From NCBI GenBank assembly GCA_905221605.1, contig CAJNDS010002712.1, forward strand, positions 325,001 through 389,000: 64,000 nucleotides of DNA, in the 5' to 3' direction. The position numbers and the translations under genes were made by a program. Within the stretch, counting starts at the first letter, position 1. Every line of letters starts with the position of its first letter. Of the stretch, positions 48,052-59,070 are shown piece after piece. This DNA is from Symbiodinium natans (taxonomy: Eukaryota > Sar > Dinophyceae > Suessiales > Symbiodiniaceae). The notes beneath the pieces are model-generated. The model was given only the letters and a program-made list of their open reading frames with translations, did not search any database and was not told the origin of the DNA.

Positions 48052-50134
48052 CTCGTGCTTCCTCCTCTCTTCTTCGCTTGGTTCTTCTGGTCTCTTTTCT
48101 CCATCTGACTCTCTTGAGAATTCGATCTCTAGTCCTTTCGAGATTTCGGCTTCCTGTCTTTCCTACCTTGAGGAATTCGCAAGCTTGCCTTACCTGCTTT
48201 AGCGTGCTCGCTGGTGTCAACTCTACTCCTCCAATCTTCATTCTCTCATCCAACGCTTCTCCAAGTCTTGGCAGTTGCTCTTCAACTTTCTTCCTCTCAC
48301 TCGCTTCTGACAACTCTTCCATTCCTTTGTCAATCTCTCGCTGCAACTCCTCTCTCGACCTTCCTCTCCAAAGATCTTCTTCTCCTTGTGGTTCCATTTC
48401 AACATCACGTTTGTCCTCAAATTCCTTCCTTTTGTAAGGACTGTTGTACTCCCTGTAATCTTCAACACCTCTCGGAACCCTTTCCATGATCGTGATGACC
48501 ACCGATCTTTCAACCTCTGGTACTATGACCATTTCGCTCTTTCCTCTCCATTCTTCTGCGCACTCGAAAAACTCCAATTCTTCCCAGATTATTTCTTCCT
48601 CTTCATATCTGGTTCTCAGTGTTGTCCTGTACTTGAATGCCTGTCCTTCATCCTTTCCCAGGTTGTACGTTGTGTTCACATCCCAGTCGATTCTCACCGG
48701 TCTTCCATCGCTCAGGAAAAACCAACCTTCCTCGTACTTGCCGTTTTCCAAGTCATCCTTCAATTCTGTCATCAATGTAAGTTTCCTGATCGATATCGGT
48801 ACATCATCTTGTCCATCTCCCATTGCTGCTCTGTAGATCCTCAAATCTGTCACTGTTGAGTTCCTTGAAAACCTTATCGGGACATATGATGTCGATGTGC
48901 CATTCTTCTTTCGCACCATCTTCGTCAGGAACGCGCTGTATGCATCTTGGGGTTCGATGCCCCAACCGACTTTGTACAGTTTCCCTACTGCGAACAGTGG
49001 CTGGGTAACTTGACCAAACACAGCAGTATCCTTGACTTTGATCACTCTTCCATCGGACTTCTGGAACTCGAACGTTATGTTGGTCCTTGCTTCGGTTGTT
49101 CTGATTGCATGTCCTTGTGCATCTGTGATGACCATCTTCAGAGCAGGAAGCTCCACTTCTCCGAGGTCTTCGCTGTAATAGCTTAACGGCAAGACATGAC
49201 AGTCTGCTCCACTGTCTAAAACTACTTCGAACAGATCTTCATACCCTGGTAACCTGAATGTTCGCACTCGTTCTGTGCTCGCCTCCTGGGCACTTGGACT
49301 TGGGCTTGGATTCTCAACCGATTTCTGTCTGACTTCTAGCTGATCTTCACTTCTGCTTGGACTTGGACTTGGATTCTCAATCGATTTCTGTTTGACTTCT
49401 AGTTGATATTCCTCGTACCACATCAGATACTTGTCCATTTCGTTCAATCCTTCATCTCCTTGACTGATGTCGAACACTTGGACCTCTTTCTCTCTCACCA
49501 TTCTCACAGAGGGCTTGTTTCCCCATTCTCTGAACATCTCGATGAGGTCTACGATCTCTTCATCGTCTTCTTCATCGACTTCTTCAATCCTTGTCATTGA
49601 CCACTCATTGATTCTTCTCACTTGTTCGCTTCCTTTGGCGGCTTGTGCAGCTCGCACTTGTGTTTGCTCTTGACTTCTATACTGACTCGGCTGTGAACTT
49701 ACGCTCGACTGCGACGGCGCATACCATAGGTCACCTGACGGGTCCTGGCCTTGACTCCATTCCGCTTCGCCTTCTCGCACTTGTCGCATCTTTGCTTTTG
49801 ACTTTCCTCCTTTTCCTGTGTTGCTTCCTCCTTTTGCTGGCGCCCAACATTCTGATGCAAAATGTCCATACTTCCCACAGTTGTAGCGCTCCACTCCAGA
49901 TCTTGATCCTTTTCCACCTGAACCTTTTCCTTGACTTCCGTAGCCACTCGTCTCCACTTGCCTCACAGACTTTCCTCGTCCTTTGCCACGGCCTTTACCG
50001 CGGCCTCTTCCTCTTCTGCCTTTTCCGCCTTTTCCTTTTCCTTTTGGCTTTCCTTTCTCGAATTTTCCTTTTCCTTTTCCTTTTGGCTTTCCTTTCTCGT
50101 ACTTTCCTTTTCCTTTAAGCCGGTCAATCTCCAT
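48020..50134 (-). CDS. Copia-like Gag zinc knuckle and aspartic protease polyprotein
   Basis: A 704-residue frame. Residues 7-55 are Lys/Gly repeats. The zinc knuckle at 83-96 should be C-x2-C-x4-H-x4-C, but the first cysteine is Arg83 (CGC, one transition from TGC); C86, H91 and C96 remain. Residues 244-281 hold a duplicated QLEVKQKSIENPSPSPS unit. The protease core is FEVVLDSGADCHVLPLS (D307-S-G-A), the retroviral-type aspartic protease that cuts the polyprotein. The rest (550-700) is charged and ends near the integrase break. The reading frame overlaps the integrase N-half by 32 bp in another register. Confidence 0.8.
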   Translation of the reverse strand: MEIDRLKGKGKYEKGKPKGKGKGKFEKGKPKGKGKGGKGRRGRGRGKGRGKGRGKSVRQVETSGYGSQGKGSGGKGSRSGVERYNCGKYGHFASECWAPAKGGSNTGKGGKSKAKMRQVREGEAEWSQGQDPSGDLWYAPSQSSVSSQPSQYRSQEQTQVRAAQAAKGSEQVRRINEWSMTRIEEVDEEDDEEIVDLIEMFREWGNKPSVRMVREKEVQVFDISQGDEGLNEMDKYLMWYEEYQLEVKQKSIENPSPSPSRSEDQLEVRQKSVENPSPSPSAQEASTERVRTFRLPGYEDLFEVVLDSGADCHVLPLSYYSEDLGEVELPALKMVITDAQGHAIRTTEARTNITFEFQKSDGRVIKVKDTAVFGQVTQPLFAVGKLYKVGWGIEPQDAYSAFLTKMVRKKNGTSTSYVPIRFSRNSTVTDLRIYRAAMGDGQDDVPISIRKLTLMTELKDDLENGKYEEGWFFLSDGRPVRIDWDVNTTYNLGKDEGQAFKYRTTLRTRYEEEEIIWEELEFFECAEEWRGKSEMVIVPEVERSVVITIMERVPRGVEDYREYNSPYKRKEFEDKRDVEMEPQGEEDLWRGRSREELQREIDKGMEELSEASERKKVEEQLPRLGEALDERMKIGGVELTPASTLKQVRQACEFLKVGKTGSRNLERTRDRILKRVRWRKETRRTKRRREEEARVDTSFEGRLV

Positions 50135-50305
50135 TGGGATCGGGCTTGGTACTCTTTGGAACTTGAACTGATCCCTGAGCTCTGAACACTCAATGATCCC
50201 AGAATGTTCTCAGCAGACCACGTTTGGTTGCTCCTTTCGTACTGTAGCTTGTCTTCTCATTGATGCAAACAATGATATGCTGCTTCAGATTTTGAGGGAT
50301 GCCCT

Positions 50306-50776
50306 TCAGCAACGTTCCAATCGACAAGTTAGCTTCTCGTACTCATTGACCAACTTCTCGAACGTAAGGACGTAGTCCATCAGGCTAGCTCCCTTTGCCA
50401 TTGCAGGGAACCCTACTAAAGCTTGGGCCATTGCCAGACTTCGAGATCTCGAGGACGGTTCGAGCTCAGCCGTTAACCGCCTCCAAACTTCAAATCCATC
50501 CAGGTTGTCGATGCTTCCCAACACCTTCAGTGGACGATTCTTCAAGTAGCTACTCAACACAGAATACAACTTCATTTCTCTGATCCTTCTTCCTTCGTTC
50601 CCTTTATAAAAGCCATCAATGTCATCTTCTATGTCCAGCGCATCCGTTGATGCTTCGGCCTTCTTCAGATCCGCTAGGAATGCCAGAAAGTTTTTGAAGG
50701 CGAAACTCCAGTCACTCCATTGAGAGACTTCTTCTTCTTCGATCGTTGCCGGGTTGAACACTTCTGGTGGCTTCAA
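50306..50776 (-). CDS. Copia-like Gag capsid region
   Basis: A 156-residue frame beginning KPPEVFNPATIEEEEVSQWS then DWSFAFKNFLAFLADL, followed by LYSVLSSYLKNRPLKVLGSI and EVWRRLTAELEP, typical of the helical capsid region of Copia Gag (UBN2-like). It continues the preceding 51027-50773 frame after a 1-2 base register change and leads, after about 170 bp in other frames, to the zinc knuckle. Confidence 0.65.
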   Translation of the reverse strand: MKPPEVFNPATIEEEEVSQWSDWSFAFKNFLAFLADLKKAEASTDALDIEDDIDGFYKGNEGRRIREMKLYSVLSSYLKNRPLKVLGSIDNLDGFEVWRRLTAELEPSSRSRSLAMAQALVGFPAMAKGASLMDYVLTFEKLVNEYEKLTCRLERC

Positions 50777-51027
50777 GATCTTCCCTCCAGTGTCAAACGG
50801 AACACCTGAGGGTTGCGCTCTCGGCGCTCCTCACCACCAGAACTTCTTGGGGACGTTCTTGCGGCATGTGTAGCACTTTGTGTCGTTGCCTCCATGAATC
50901 TTTGCATCGCTTCGGTTGGCTGCTCCTGTTGAGCTCCTGTTTGAGCTGCAACTCTTCCCAAAGCTTCTGTGGCCTGGCCAATGCCAGCCAGCATTGCTTC
51001 AAAGTTTGCTCTTTGTTGTTCTGCCAT
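50773..51027 (-). CDS. Copia-like Gag N-terminus
   Basis: 84 residues, MAEQQRANFEAMLAGIGQAT ..., an Ala/Gln-rich amphipathic start with AARTSPRSSGGEERRERN. Its methionine is a good candidate for the true Gag start because upstream DNA is a short tandem repeat rather than coding. Confidence 0.5.
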   Translation of the reverse strand: MAEQQRANFEAMLAGIGQATEALGRVAAQTGAQQEQPTEAMQRFMEATTQSATHAARTSPRSSGGEERRERNPQVFRLTLEGRS

Positions 51028-51059
51028 TGCTTCGACGATCTAGGCAAGTCGTCCAGACT

Positions 51060-51260
51060 CAAGGCTCTTCGCAGAATGTTCTTGACGAATCGTACCGTTC
51101 TGCTTCTTTGCTTCTCTTCCTTTGCAGGATGCTTTTGGCGAACCGTAACTTCCTGCTTCTTTGACTTTCTTCTTGCAGAATGCTTTTGGCGAACCGTAAC
51201 TTTCTGCTTCTTTTGACTTTCTTCTTGCAAGACGTTCTTGATAAATCTTAACTTCTTGCT
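51060..51260. repeat. Tandem repeats upstream of Copia Gag, about 4 units
   Basis: On the minus strand, GTTACGGTTCGCCAAAAGC and ATTCTGCAAGAAGAAAGTC recur with a 50-57 bp period, the outer units diverged to GTACGATTCGTCAAGAAC. Probably leader or LTR sequence; no clear LTR pair was found. Confidence 0.7.
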
Positions 51261-51539
51261 TTTCCTTCTTCCCAACTCGTTAGCTGGGATGCCAGCCCGT
51301 TGGCTGGACTTGCCTTTCCTTCCCTGGATCCGCTTCTTCAGCTGCTGGCCGTTGCCAACAGCTCCGCTACCACAAAAGTTTAAAGGCTAATCTCAACCTT
51401 TCTAGAACCCTTGGTTCTCAGCACGCTTTTCTCTTCGGACGCGGCTTTCAGGAGGTGGCTAGGGTCCTACCTCTTGAGCCTATACATAGCGATGTGAAAC
51501 GGGCTGTGTAGGAACTTGAATATTCTGGTAATAAGGCTC

Positions 51540-51830
51540 ATTTCAAGTTTCCCGAAATGGGGCATGATCTTTACCAATTTTGCGAAGGGGGCTTGAGCAA
51601 GGGGGGCTTCCTCGAATTCGAATTCGAGGAAGGTCAGGGGGTCCCGCGGGGGGGGGGGGGGGGGGGCGAACAATGAAGGCTTGAGAAGGGGCTTGAAGGG
51701 GGGCTTGAAGAGGGGGGCTTCCTCAAATTCGATTTCAAGGGGGCTTTAGAAGGGGCTTGAAGGGAGGCTTGAGAAAGAATTCTCGCTTGAGAAAATTCGC
51801 AAAACCCCCCCCTTGTCATCAAAGGAGGCT
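51540..51830. repeat. Inverted copy of the 34.1-34.34 kb repeat
   Basis: Reverse complement of 34110-34340, including the 24-nt palindrome (51608-51631), the poly-G/C run and GCATGATCTTTACNAATTTTNCGAA. Flanked at 51870-51940 by GGGGGAAGGGGGCGGGGG. Confidence 0.85.
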
Positions 51831-51959
51831 TGAGGAAATTCGCAAGGGGGCTTGAGGAAATTCGGAAGCCCAGGGAGGGGGGCGGGGGCGGGGGGAAGGG
51901 GGCGGGGGAAGGGGCGGGGGGAAGGGGGGGGAGTTGGGTTTGGGTTCAGCCCCCGCTCC

Positions 51960-52960
51960 CATTTGAAAACGAAAAAGCCACAGAACTATTGCGATGCTTG
52001 TTGCGTTTATTGTCACAAAATGAAAAGCTAAGCCAGAAGATAAGCTTTAAAGCGTTTTATGGAGTGGGGACCATCGACATGAAAAGGCGGGGCGGGGCTG
52101 AGGCGGGGGCGGGGAGGGGGGGGCTTCTGTTGTCTTCTTGTCGTATTTCGAAACTTGTTTCAAATGTTGTGTCTTTGTCTGTTCTTCTTTATGTTGTACA
52201 TATGGCTTTACTAAAACTTAGTTTTTACAAATATTAGTATATAACATCGCCACAGCAAACTGTTTGCCATTTAGGTTGCTGAAACACTAACCTTGTAGTA
52301 CAGAAGCTTTTGTACTATGGCACAGGATTTGTGGTCCAAAAACTGTGGAAATGTCGATTGCAACATGATGGGCTCTGTTGAACTGTGAATCTGGATGCTG
52401 AAGCTGGTATGTTGGGCCAAACGTTAGGGACATTAACGACACTAAAGACTATGAGTCATGCTAGTACTACCTGTCAAAGTATTATTACCAATCATGCGAG
52501 CGCAAGCATGACGAATCTTGCGAGTACTACTCCGAAATACCAACAGGTTGGGAGGTACTGGTAACAAAACCGTTAAAATTAAAAGAAAAACAATTTTCAA
52601 GAACTTGTGAAACAAAAATGTCGTCCCGAATACAGGCAGTCTCCGAGCCACATAGATGAACATTGCATATAACTCTGTTACTTGTGTTTGCGTTTTCATA
52701 TGAGAGGAGCCTGGCAAAAACTAGGCATTACCTTGCGAGCACGGGTTCGTTTTTGTGAACGACCTCCCGCTAATGCGAACACAACATGAGGCGATGTGAT
52801 CGAGCGATTCATAAGAAAATGCCTGTAAGGGTGACGGGCGAATCAGCCAAGCATGACTCAGCAAACGTGAGGACAAAGCAGAAAACAAGAAAGGGCAAAT
52901 CATAAACCAGCAGGGCACGAATCAACAAACCCACCCCAACCTAATCAACCAACCTAATCA
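51960..52960. other. No gene recognised
   Basis: AT-rich non-repetitive DNA; the longest frames are under 100 codons and without known motifs. A G-rich stretch lies at 52085-52130. Confidence 0.4.
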
Positions 52961-52969
52961 CCCAACCTA

Positions 52970-53020
52970 GGGGAACCCAACCTAAACCTAACCTAACCTA
53001 ACCTAACCTAACCTACCCCA
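52970..53020. repeat. CCTAA (TTAGG) pentamer run
   Basis: About six perfect CCTAA units, with looser CCTAATCAACC copies just upstream from 52930. Confidence 0.9.
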
Positions 53021-53099
53021 ACCGACCTAATCGAAGATTATGGGGTTTAAGGGTGTGCTTTAGACAACAAAAAGGCATCGTTTTTTTCTGTGCATTCGG

Positions 53100-53635
53100 C
53101 TACTGCAGGTTCTTAAAAAACCCTAAGCCCTAAAACCCTAAAATCCCAGGCCCTAAACTTCAAAAAGCCCTTTAACTCTAAACCTAAAAACGCCTTAGCC
53201 CTAAACCTTGCCAAAAAAATTTGAGCCTAGGCCCTAAAAAACCCAACTTCCTAAAAAGGACCTATACCCTAAACCCAACAAGCCCTAAACCCTAAACCCC
53301 CAACACACCCCAAACCCTAAAATTGCCCTAAAACCACAAACCCTCAGAATCCCTGAACCCTAAACACTAAAAACCTGGCCCTAAACCCTAAACCCTAAAA
53401 ACACCAAAACCCTAAACCCTAAAAAACCCCAAGCCCTAACAGCCCTAAGCCCTGCGCCCTAAGAACCCCAGAGCCCTAAACCCAAAAAACTCAACACCCC
53501 AAAAACCCCTCAACTTCAAACCCCGAAAACTCTAAACCCTAAAAGGCCCCTACGCCCTAAACCCTAATAAATCCAAACCGTAAAAAAGACCCTAAGCTCT
53601 AAACCCTAAACCCTGGCAACCCCTAAGCGTAGGCA
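53100..53635. repeat. Internal telomere-like array, CCCTAAA type
   Basis: About 530 bp of degenerate CCCTAAACCCTAAAC and variants (CCCTAAAACC, CCCTAAGCCC), all in one orientation. The longest such tract in the window. Confidence 0.95.
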
Positions 53636-53639
53636 CATT

Positions 53640-55950
53640 TTTTCAAACCCATGAAATGCAGTGGATCCTTGCGGGACGCATGCGACTTGCAAGGAGCTTC
53701 CATGCCCCCAGATGGAACAGATCCCTTTCAGACCTGGTGCGTGTCCAGTGCCATGTGGCCATATGTATCTTTTCCGTCCATTTTGGCATACAGCTTGCGT
53801 GTGCCATGGCACTTCAGAACGATGGCTTTGAAAGATCCGCCTCCGGGCTCCTTGGGAGCCCCGCTTTCGGCTTCAACCGACCACGCTCACAAATGATGAA
53901 ATTGCCGCTGCCCCCGCAAAACCAAAGCTCTGAAATGCCTTTAAAACTCAAATCCCCTTTGTTTGAGAGCTCATGTCACATGGCGGATCACGAGTCGTGA
54001 GCACAACGTTTGACGAGTTGACACGTACTTGTTGTCCAATGAATGTCACCATGGTTGTGTGGCCAGATCGTGCAAAGGTTCGTGCAATGTGACGTATGAT
54101 TTTCTGTCGGGGAGGTCTGACCCCGAAGAAAAAGGCAGGTATTGAGCCGTGCCTGCAGTAGAAGAACGATTTACTTTGGATACGAAGATAGGACATCCAC
54201 CGCCTTTGGTACCACCATGATCACTCGAGAAAGTAGCCTGCCCAAGACAGCAGGAAAGGGGACTTAGAGCTTCATGTATGTTCATGCATAAGGTTGTAGT
54301 TGTAACATGTTTTTCATTGACCAGGACATCGACCATCTACATAATTGGGTTTGCTCTAATCATCAGGTTTTGCATTGGGTCTTGTGCAAGGAGCTGTGAA
54401 CCATGCATCAGACGCGCAATATCGTACCATTATTGCTTGCATGCGCGCGCTCATGGCTCAAAGTGATACAGTCGCTAGACACTTGAATGGACCTGACCAA
54501 GATTCAGCCGTTCACACGTGCTGCTTGGGCAGTGGAGAACAGCTGTCGGTAGATGGAACGTCAGGCCCGCATGAACGAAACTCAGATCAGCATGCCCGCT
54601 GGCAGACTCCGCTTTTAACGAGCCGGCAATGGATAAGAAACACGTTTAGCTACGGTTTTAGATGCCAGGGCATATGCCGTTTCAGCCAACGTAACGCAGC
54701 CCATTCAAACAAGAGCAAACACCGCAACTTGTTAGCTTTGCGGGCTCCCTACCACATACAGGTCCCGGTTGTGCATCAATGAATGACAAGTTCAGTATGT
54801 GCCCCAATTTCACTGTGCCCTTGCAGGTACCATGCCGAAGGAAGATGCGGAAACTGGTGTTGATGCCGCACAGCTGTATCGATGATCCACTGCAAGCCAG
54901 TGCGGATGTGCTGCATGAACTTTTGAGAACGGGTATGCTAGTCGGACTGTGCGATTCTGCTTGCTCCCATCAAGCTGTGTTGATAGCCACACGCATGTTT
55001 CCAACGGAAGCAAGCTAGGGTGAGGCAAAAACCAACCATTGTACCATTGTACACATGTGCAAGCAAACACGGTTGTCCCTTGATTCCGGCACGAAGTATT
55101 ATAGGGTGGTGTTGAAGGGTAGCGGTATGGATGACAACATCGTGGTGCCCCGGCTGCTCGGTGTCCTACAGCCTTTGCGACTTGCTTGCGGATTCATGTT
55201 GGCACCGTTCGGAGCTCTGTGTTTGTGTTGCAAGCAAAAATGCTTTGGGCATTGGAGCTGTCTTTATGCTATCAATGTCAGTTGTGCAGGGGAATTTTTC
55301 TCAAATCATAGACAGACGGCCAAAGGAAGTTGGACATCGTGAATTGGATTGGTGCTGAGGACAAGTGCAGACTCCCTAGTGCGGGTTGTCGATGTGAATG
55401 CTTCACCGCTGAATGGACGGTGGGATTGATATCGTTACTTGTGCATCTGGCCAGTCGTAGAATGCAAGCTACTCTAGGACCAAAGGGTTAATTAGTCATT
55501 TGGTGCACCACATCATGTGGCTGCACATCATGTCGACTAACGTGTCGGAGAGCGAAAGCCTCGTTTCCCTCTACCTCTACATACTGCAGCGCAACCTGCG
55601 GTGGCAAACTTTCCAGGATCAATGGCTTGAGGGTCCAAGCTCGGCATCGGCGCCGTCGCGCAGAATCCCATTCAGCATCACGCAAGACATTGGGACTGTT
55701 TGCCCTTTCTGTGTTTTGGCGGCCTCTTTGCAGGCGAAGCATTCGCAAATGACACATTCGAAAACCACAGGCCGACATCTTTTGGTGGAGAAGCGGGATT
55801 TTTCCATCAAACGATTGGCTGCAGAGGCCCGAACAGACACGGATGAGAGTTCCAGGTTCAAGACGTAGGAGGCCAGGGTAAGGGCGACGCGTGGATGCAG
55901 GCAGCTTCAGCCGGTAAGATGCAAGATCCGCTACGCATGAGTCATTGCAT
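53640..55950. other. No recognised gene; several short frames
   Basis: Frames of 75-135 codons occur on both strands (plus 53656-54000, 54375-54782, 55055-55342, 55500-55868) with no recognisable domains. Possible exons of unknown genes. A CCGTCCATTTTGGC word lies at 53774-53787. Confidence 0.3.
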
Positions 55951-55964
55951 GGTCCACGATGCTC

Positions 55965-56052
55965 AGCTCCTTGCCTTTCTTGCCTTTCTTGCCTTTCTTG
56001 CCTTTCTTGCCTTTCTTGCCTTTCTTGTCTTTCTTGCCTTTCTTGCCCTTCG
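55965..56052. repeat. 9-bp minisatellite CCTTTCTTG
   Basis: Nine or so units. On the minus strand it reads Lys-Gly-Lys repeats inside a 63-codon frame (56122-55931); coding is unproven. Confidence 0.9.
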
Positions 56053-56059
56053 CCGGGTT

Positions 56060-56855
56060 CCTGGCACTTCGCTGTCTTGCCGTCATGCAGTGCATAAGCC
56101 GAGCATATCGGTGCTCGCGCAAAGCTTGGCTTTCGGGACGGAGGCGATAACCCTTAAGATTGGATCTATTCTAACAAGTGGCCCAAGTCTCTGGCACTTA
56201 GCGTTTGTGCTAACAACATGGGCCTGGTTAGCGGGACAAACGCCACTTTCTGTGTTACTTGGCGAAGCAGGCAGCAGACATTAACGCAGACCAGACACCA
56301 TGTCCAATCTGAGCATCGCTGCGGTACCACGCCAGTGGTGTTACGCCTCCGCGTTGGTGGAGCCGTAAGAAATGCGGCGTCGCGGATGCATACACGCAAA
56401 GGAGGCCATGAGTGAGAGAGCGGTCGGAACCTTTTCCAGCAGCTTCAGGCGGCTGCAGTCAAGCATTCAGAACCGACAGGCCCTGGAGCATGTGCTGAGT
56501 GAGAGGCCATGCTCAGCAGGGAACGCCACATGCACACAACAACCAACTGGAAATCAGCGGGGGGGTGGCCCCAGGTGCACGACACACAGCAGCAATTATT
56601 CGCCGCGGTTCTGCCAAGGAATTTCCGCGCTGCGATCATGGTTTTGGCGTCAAGTGTTGATGGCCTGTGGCCTCACCTTCGCGATCTCCTTTCGAAGGCC
56701 CTGTCGCAGCAGCCCGTTTGCCACGTGGATCGAGACTTGCTTAGGCGCAGCAGAACAGCCCGAGGAGCAACATGGGAACATGTGACCACGGCAAATCATC
56801 TCTGAGTTGGTCACCTCTCGGGTTTAAGCCCGTGGAAATGGACGCATATATGTGT
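56060..56855. other. No recognised gene
   Basis: The longest plus frame, 56372-56785 (137 codons), has no known motif. No repeats noticed. Confidence 0.3.
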
Positions 56856-57040
56856 GTATATGTACCATATGTATATATATATATATATATACATATGGTA
56901 CCCCCCCCATATGCCCACACTTTTTCCTCTCGGTGCCATGGTAGGGTTTAAGAGGCTTAGGATTTCGAAGCCTCCTAGGGCAGCGAGCACGAAAGCGCTC
57001 TACTGTACCAATGTTTTAGGCCCAAAAGAGCAAAAGCGCC

Positions 57041-57770
57041 GTACTGTCCCAAAAAAACCAATGTTTTTAAGCCAAAACGAGCAAAAATGCTGTACTGTCC
57101 CAAAAAAACCAAAAAAACCAAAGTTTGGAGACCTCCAGGCCCTGGAGGAGCCCAAGCTCTCCAAACTTTGGTTTTTTTGGTTTTTTTGGGACAGTACAGC
57201 ATTTTTGCACTTTTTGCTTTAAAAACTTTGTTTTTTTGGGACAGTACAGCACTTTGGAGGCCTGGGACTGCAAAAACGCCGTACTGTCCCAAAAAAACCA
57301 ATGTTTTTAAGCCAAAACGAGCAAAAATGCTGTACTGTCCCAAAAAAGCCAAAAAAACCAAAGTTGGGAGACCTCCAGGCCCTGGAGGAGCCCAAGCTCT
57401 CCAAACTTTGGTTTTTTTGGTTTTTTTGGGACGGTACAGCATTTTTGCACTTTTTGCTTTAAAAACTTTGTTTTTTTGGGACAGTACAGCACTTTGAGGC
57501 CTGGGACTGCAAAAATGCCGTACTGTCCCAAAAAACCAATGTTCTTAAGCCAAAACGAGCAAAAATGCTGTACTGTCCCAAAAAAACCAAAAAAACCAAA
57601 GTTGGGAGACCTCCAGGCCCTGGAGGAGCCCAAGCTCTCCAAACTTTGGTTTTTTTGGTGTTTTTGGGACAGTACGCCATTTTTGCACTTTTTGCTTTAA
57701 AAAGATTGTTTTTTTTGGGACAGTACAGCACTTTGGAGGCCTGGGACTGCAAAAACGCCGTACTGTCAAA
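57041..57770. repeat. Tandem 240-bp foldback unit, 3 copies
   Basis: GTACTGTCCC starts at 57041, 57281, 57520 and 57760 (period 239-240), with a second forward copy about 50 bp after each of the first three and inverted GGGACAGTAC copies at about 57188, 57238, 57478, 57666 and 57717. Within each unit CCAAAAAAACCAAAG pairs with CTTTGGTTTTTTTGG around a GGCCTGGAG-type centre, so each unit can form a stem of about 50 bp. Confidence 0.9.
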
Positions 57771-57799
57771 AAAAAACAATCATTTAAGCGGATTCACAT

Positions 57800-59070
57800 T
57801 ATTGTATACAGGAGTCCTATTGGTTCCTATTCATTTTAGTAAGGTTCCTTTTCATTTTAACAGGATTCCTATGAATTATAACAGGTTCTTTTCAATTTGG
57901 AAAGGGTTCCTATTCATTTTAATAGGCTTCCTATAAACTTTTATCGGTTCCGATGACTTCACTACAGGATTCCTATTTATTTTTATAGGATTCCAATAAA
58001 GTTTCATAGGGTTCCTAATTATTCTAATAAGGCTCCTACTAATGTAATAAGATTCCTATAATTTTTAGGGTTCTTATTCATGTTAATGGGGTTCGTATTA
58101 ATTTTAATAGGGATCTCATTCTTTTGAAAGGGATTCGTATTGGTTTATGCTTATATTCATTAAGTAGGATTCTTGTTAAAGGAATCTTTTTTTTTCATAG
58201 GAGCCCTATTAGTTCCTATTGATCTTAATAAGAATCCTTCTCATTTTAGTAAGATTCCTATGAATTACCGCCGCGTTCTTTTTGATTTGTTCGGGTTCAT
58301 TCTAACAGGCTTCCTATTAGCTGTGTATCCGAAAACAATTTGATAGGCTTCCTATGAATTCAATGAAAGATTCATACTTATTTTCATAGGATGCCAAGAA
58401 AGTTTCATAGGGTTCCTAATTATTTTAATAAGGCTCCCGCCAATGCAATAAGATTCCTACCAGTTTCAGGGCTCTTATTCATGTCAATGGGATTCGTATT
58501 AGGGTTTAACAGGGATCTCATTCGTTTGGAAGGGATTCATATTGGTTGGGGCTCATATTAATTTTAGTAGGATTCCTATTATTTAGGGGTTCACACTCTT
58601 TTTTTGTAGGAGTCCCATTGGTTCCGATTAATTTTAGTAGGGGCCCTGTTCAGTTTATTAGGATTCCTATCAAAGTATGGTTGGGTTCTCATTAACTTTG
58701 AGCGGGTTCCTATTCATATAAATAGGCTTCCTATTAATTTTGATACAGTCCGATCAATTTTAATAGGGTTCCTATGGATTTAAATAGAGGTTTCTGTTTA
58801 TAAGATTCCAACAAATTTTCATAGGTTGCCTAATTATTTTAATAAGGCTCCTACAAATGTAATATGATTCCTATCAATTTTAAATCGGATTCTGTCATTT
58901 GAATAGGGTTCCCATAGAATTTCATAGAATTAAGGGTTCTCATTCATGTTAAAGGGTTTCCTTTTCATTTTAATAAGATTCCTATTAAAACAAAATGAAT
59001 CCGATGAACCCCATTAAACTTGATAGGAACGCTATTCACATGCATAGGATTTCTATTTAAATTCATAGCA
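57800..59070. repeat. Higher-order satellite: about 30-bp subunits in about 400-bp units, 3 copies
   Basis: Subunits vary around GGATTCCTATTNATTTTAAT. A recognisable phase marker, GGTTCCTAATTATTTTAATA then AGGCTCCTAC, appears at about 58005, 58410 and 58825, and another (GGAGTCCTATTGGTTCC) at about 57811, 58199 and 58607. The period is therefore about 390-415 bp. Confidence 0.9.

Noticed and set aside
53100-53635. A chromosome end (telomere)
   Set aside because: Repeats are degenerate and DNA continues for 10 kb beyond, so it is interstitial.
55931-56122. Lys-Gly-Lys repeat protein
   Set aside because: Generated by a 9-bp minisatellite; no supporting start context or conservation visible.
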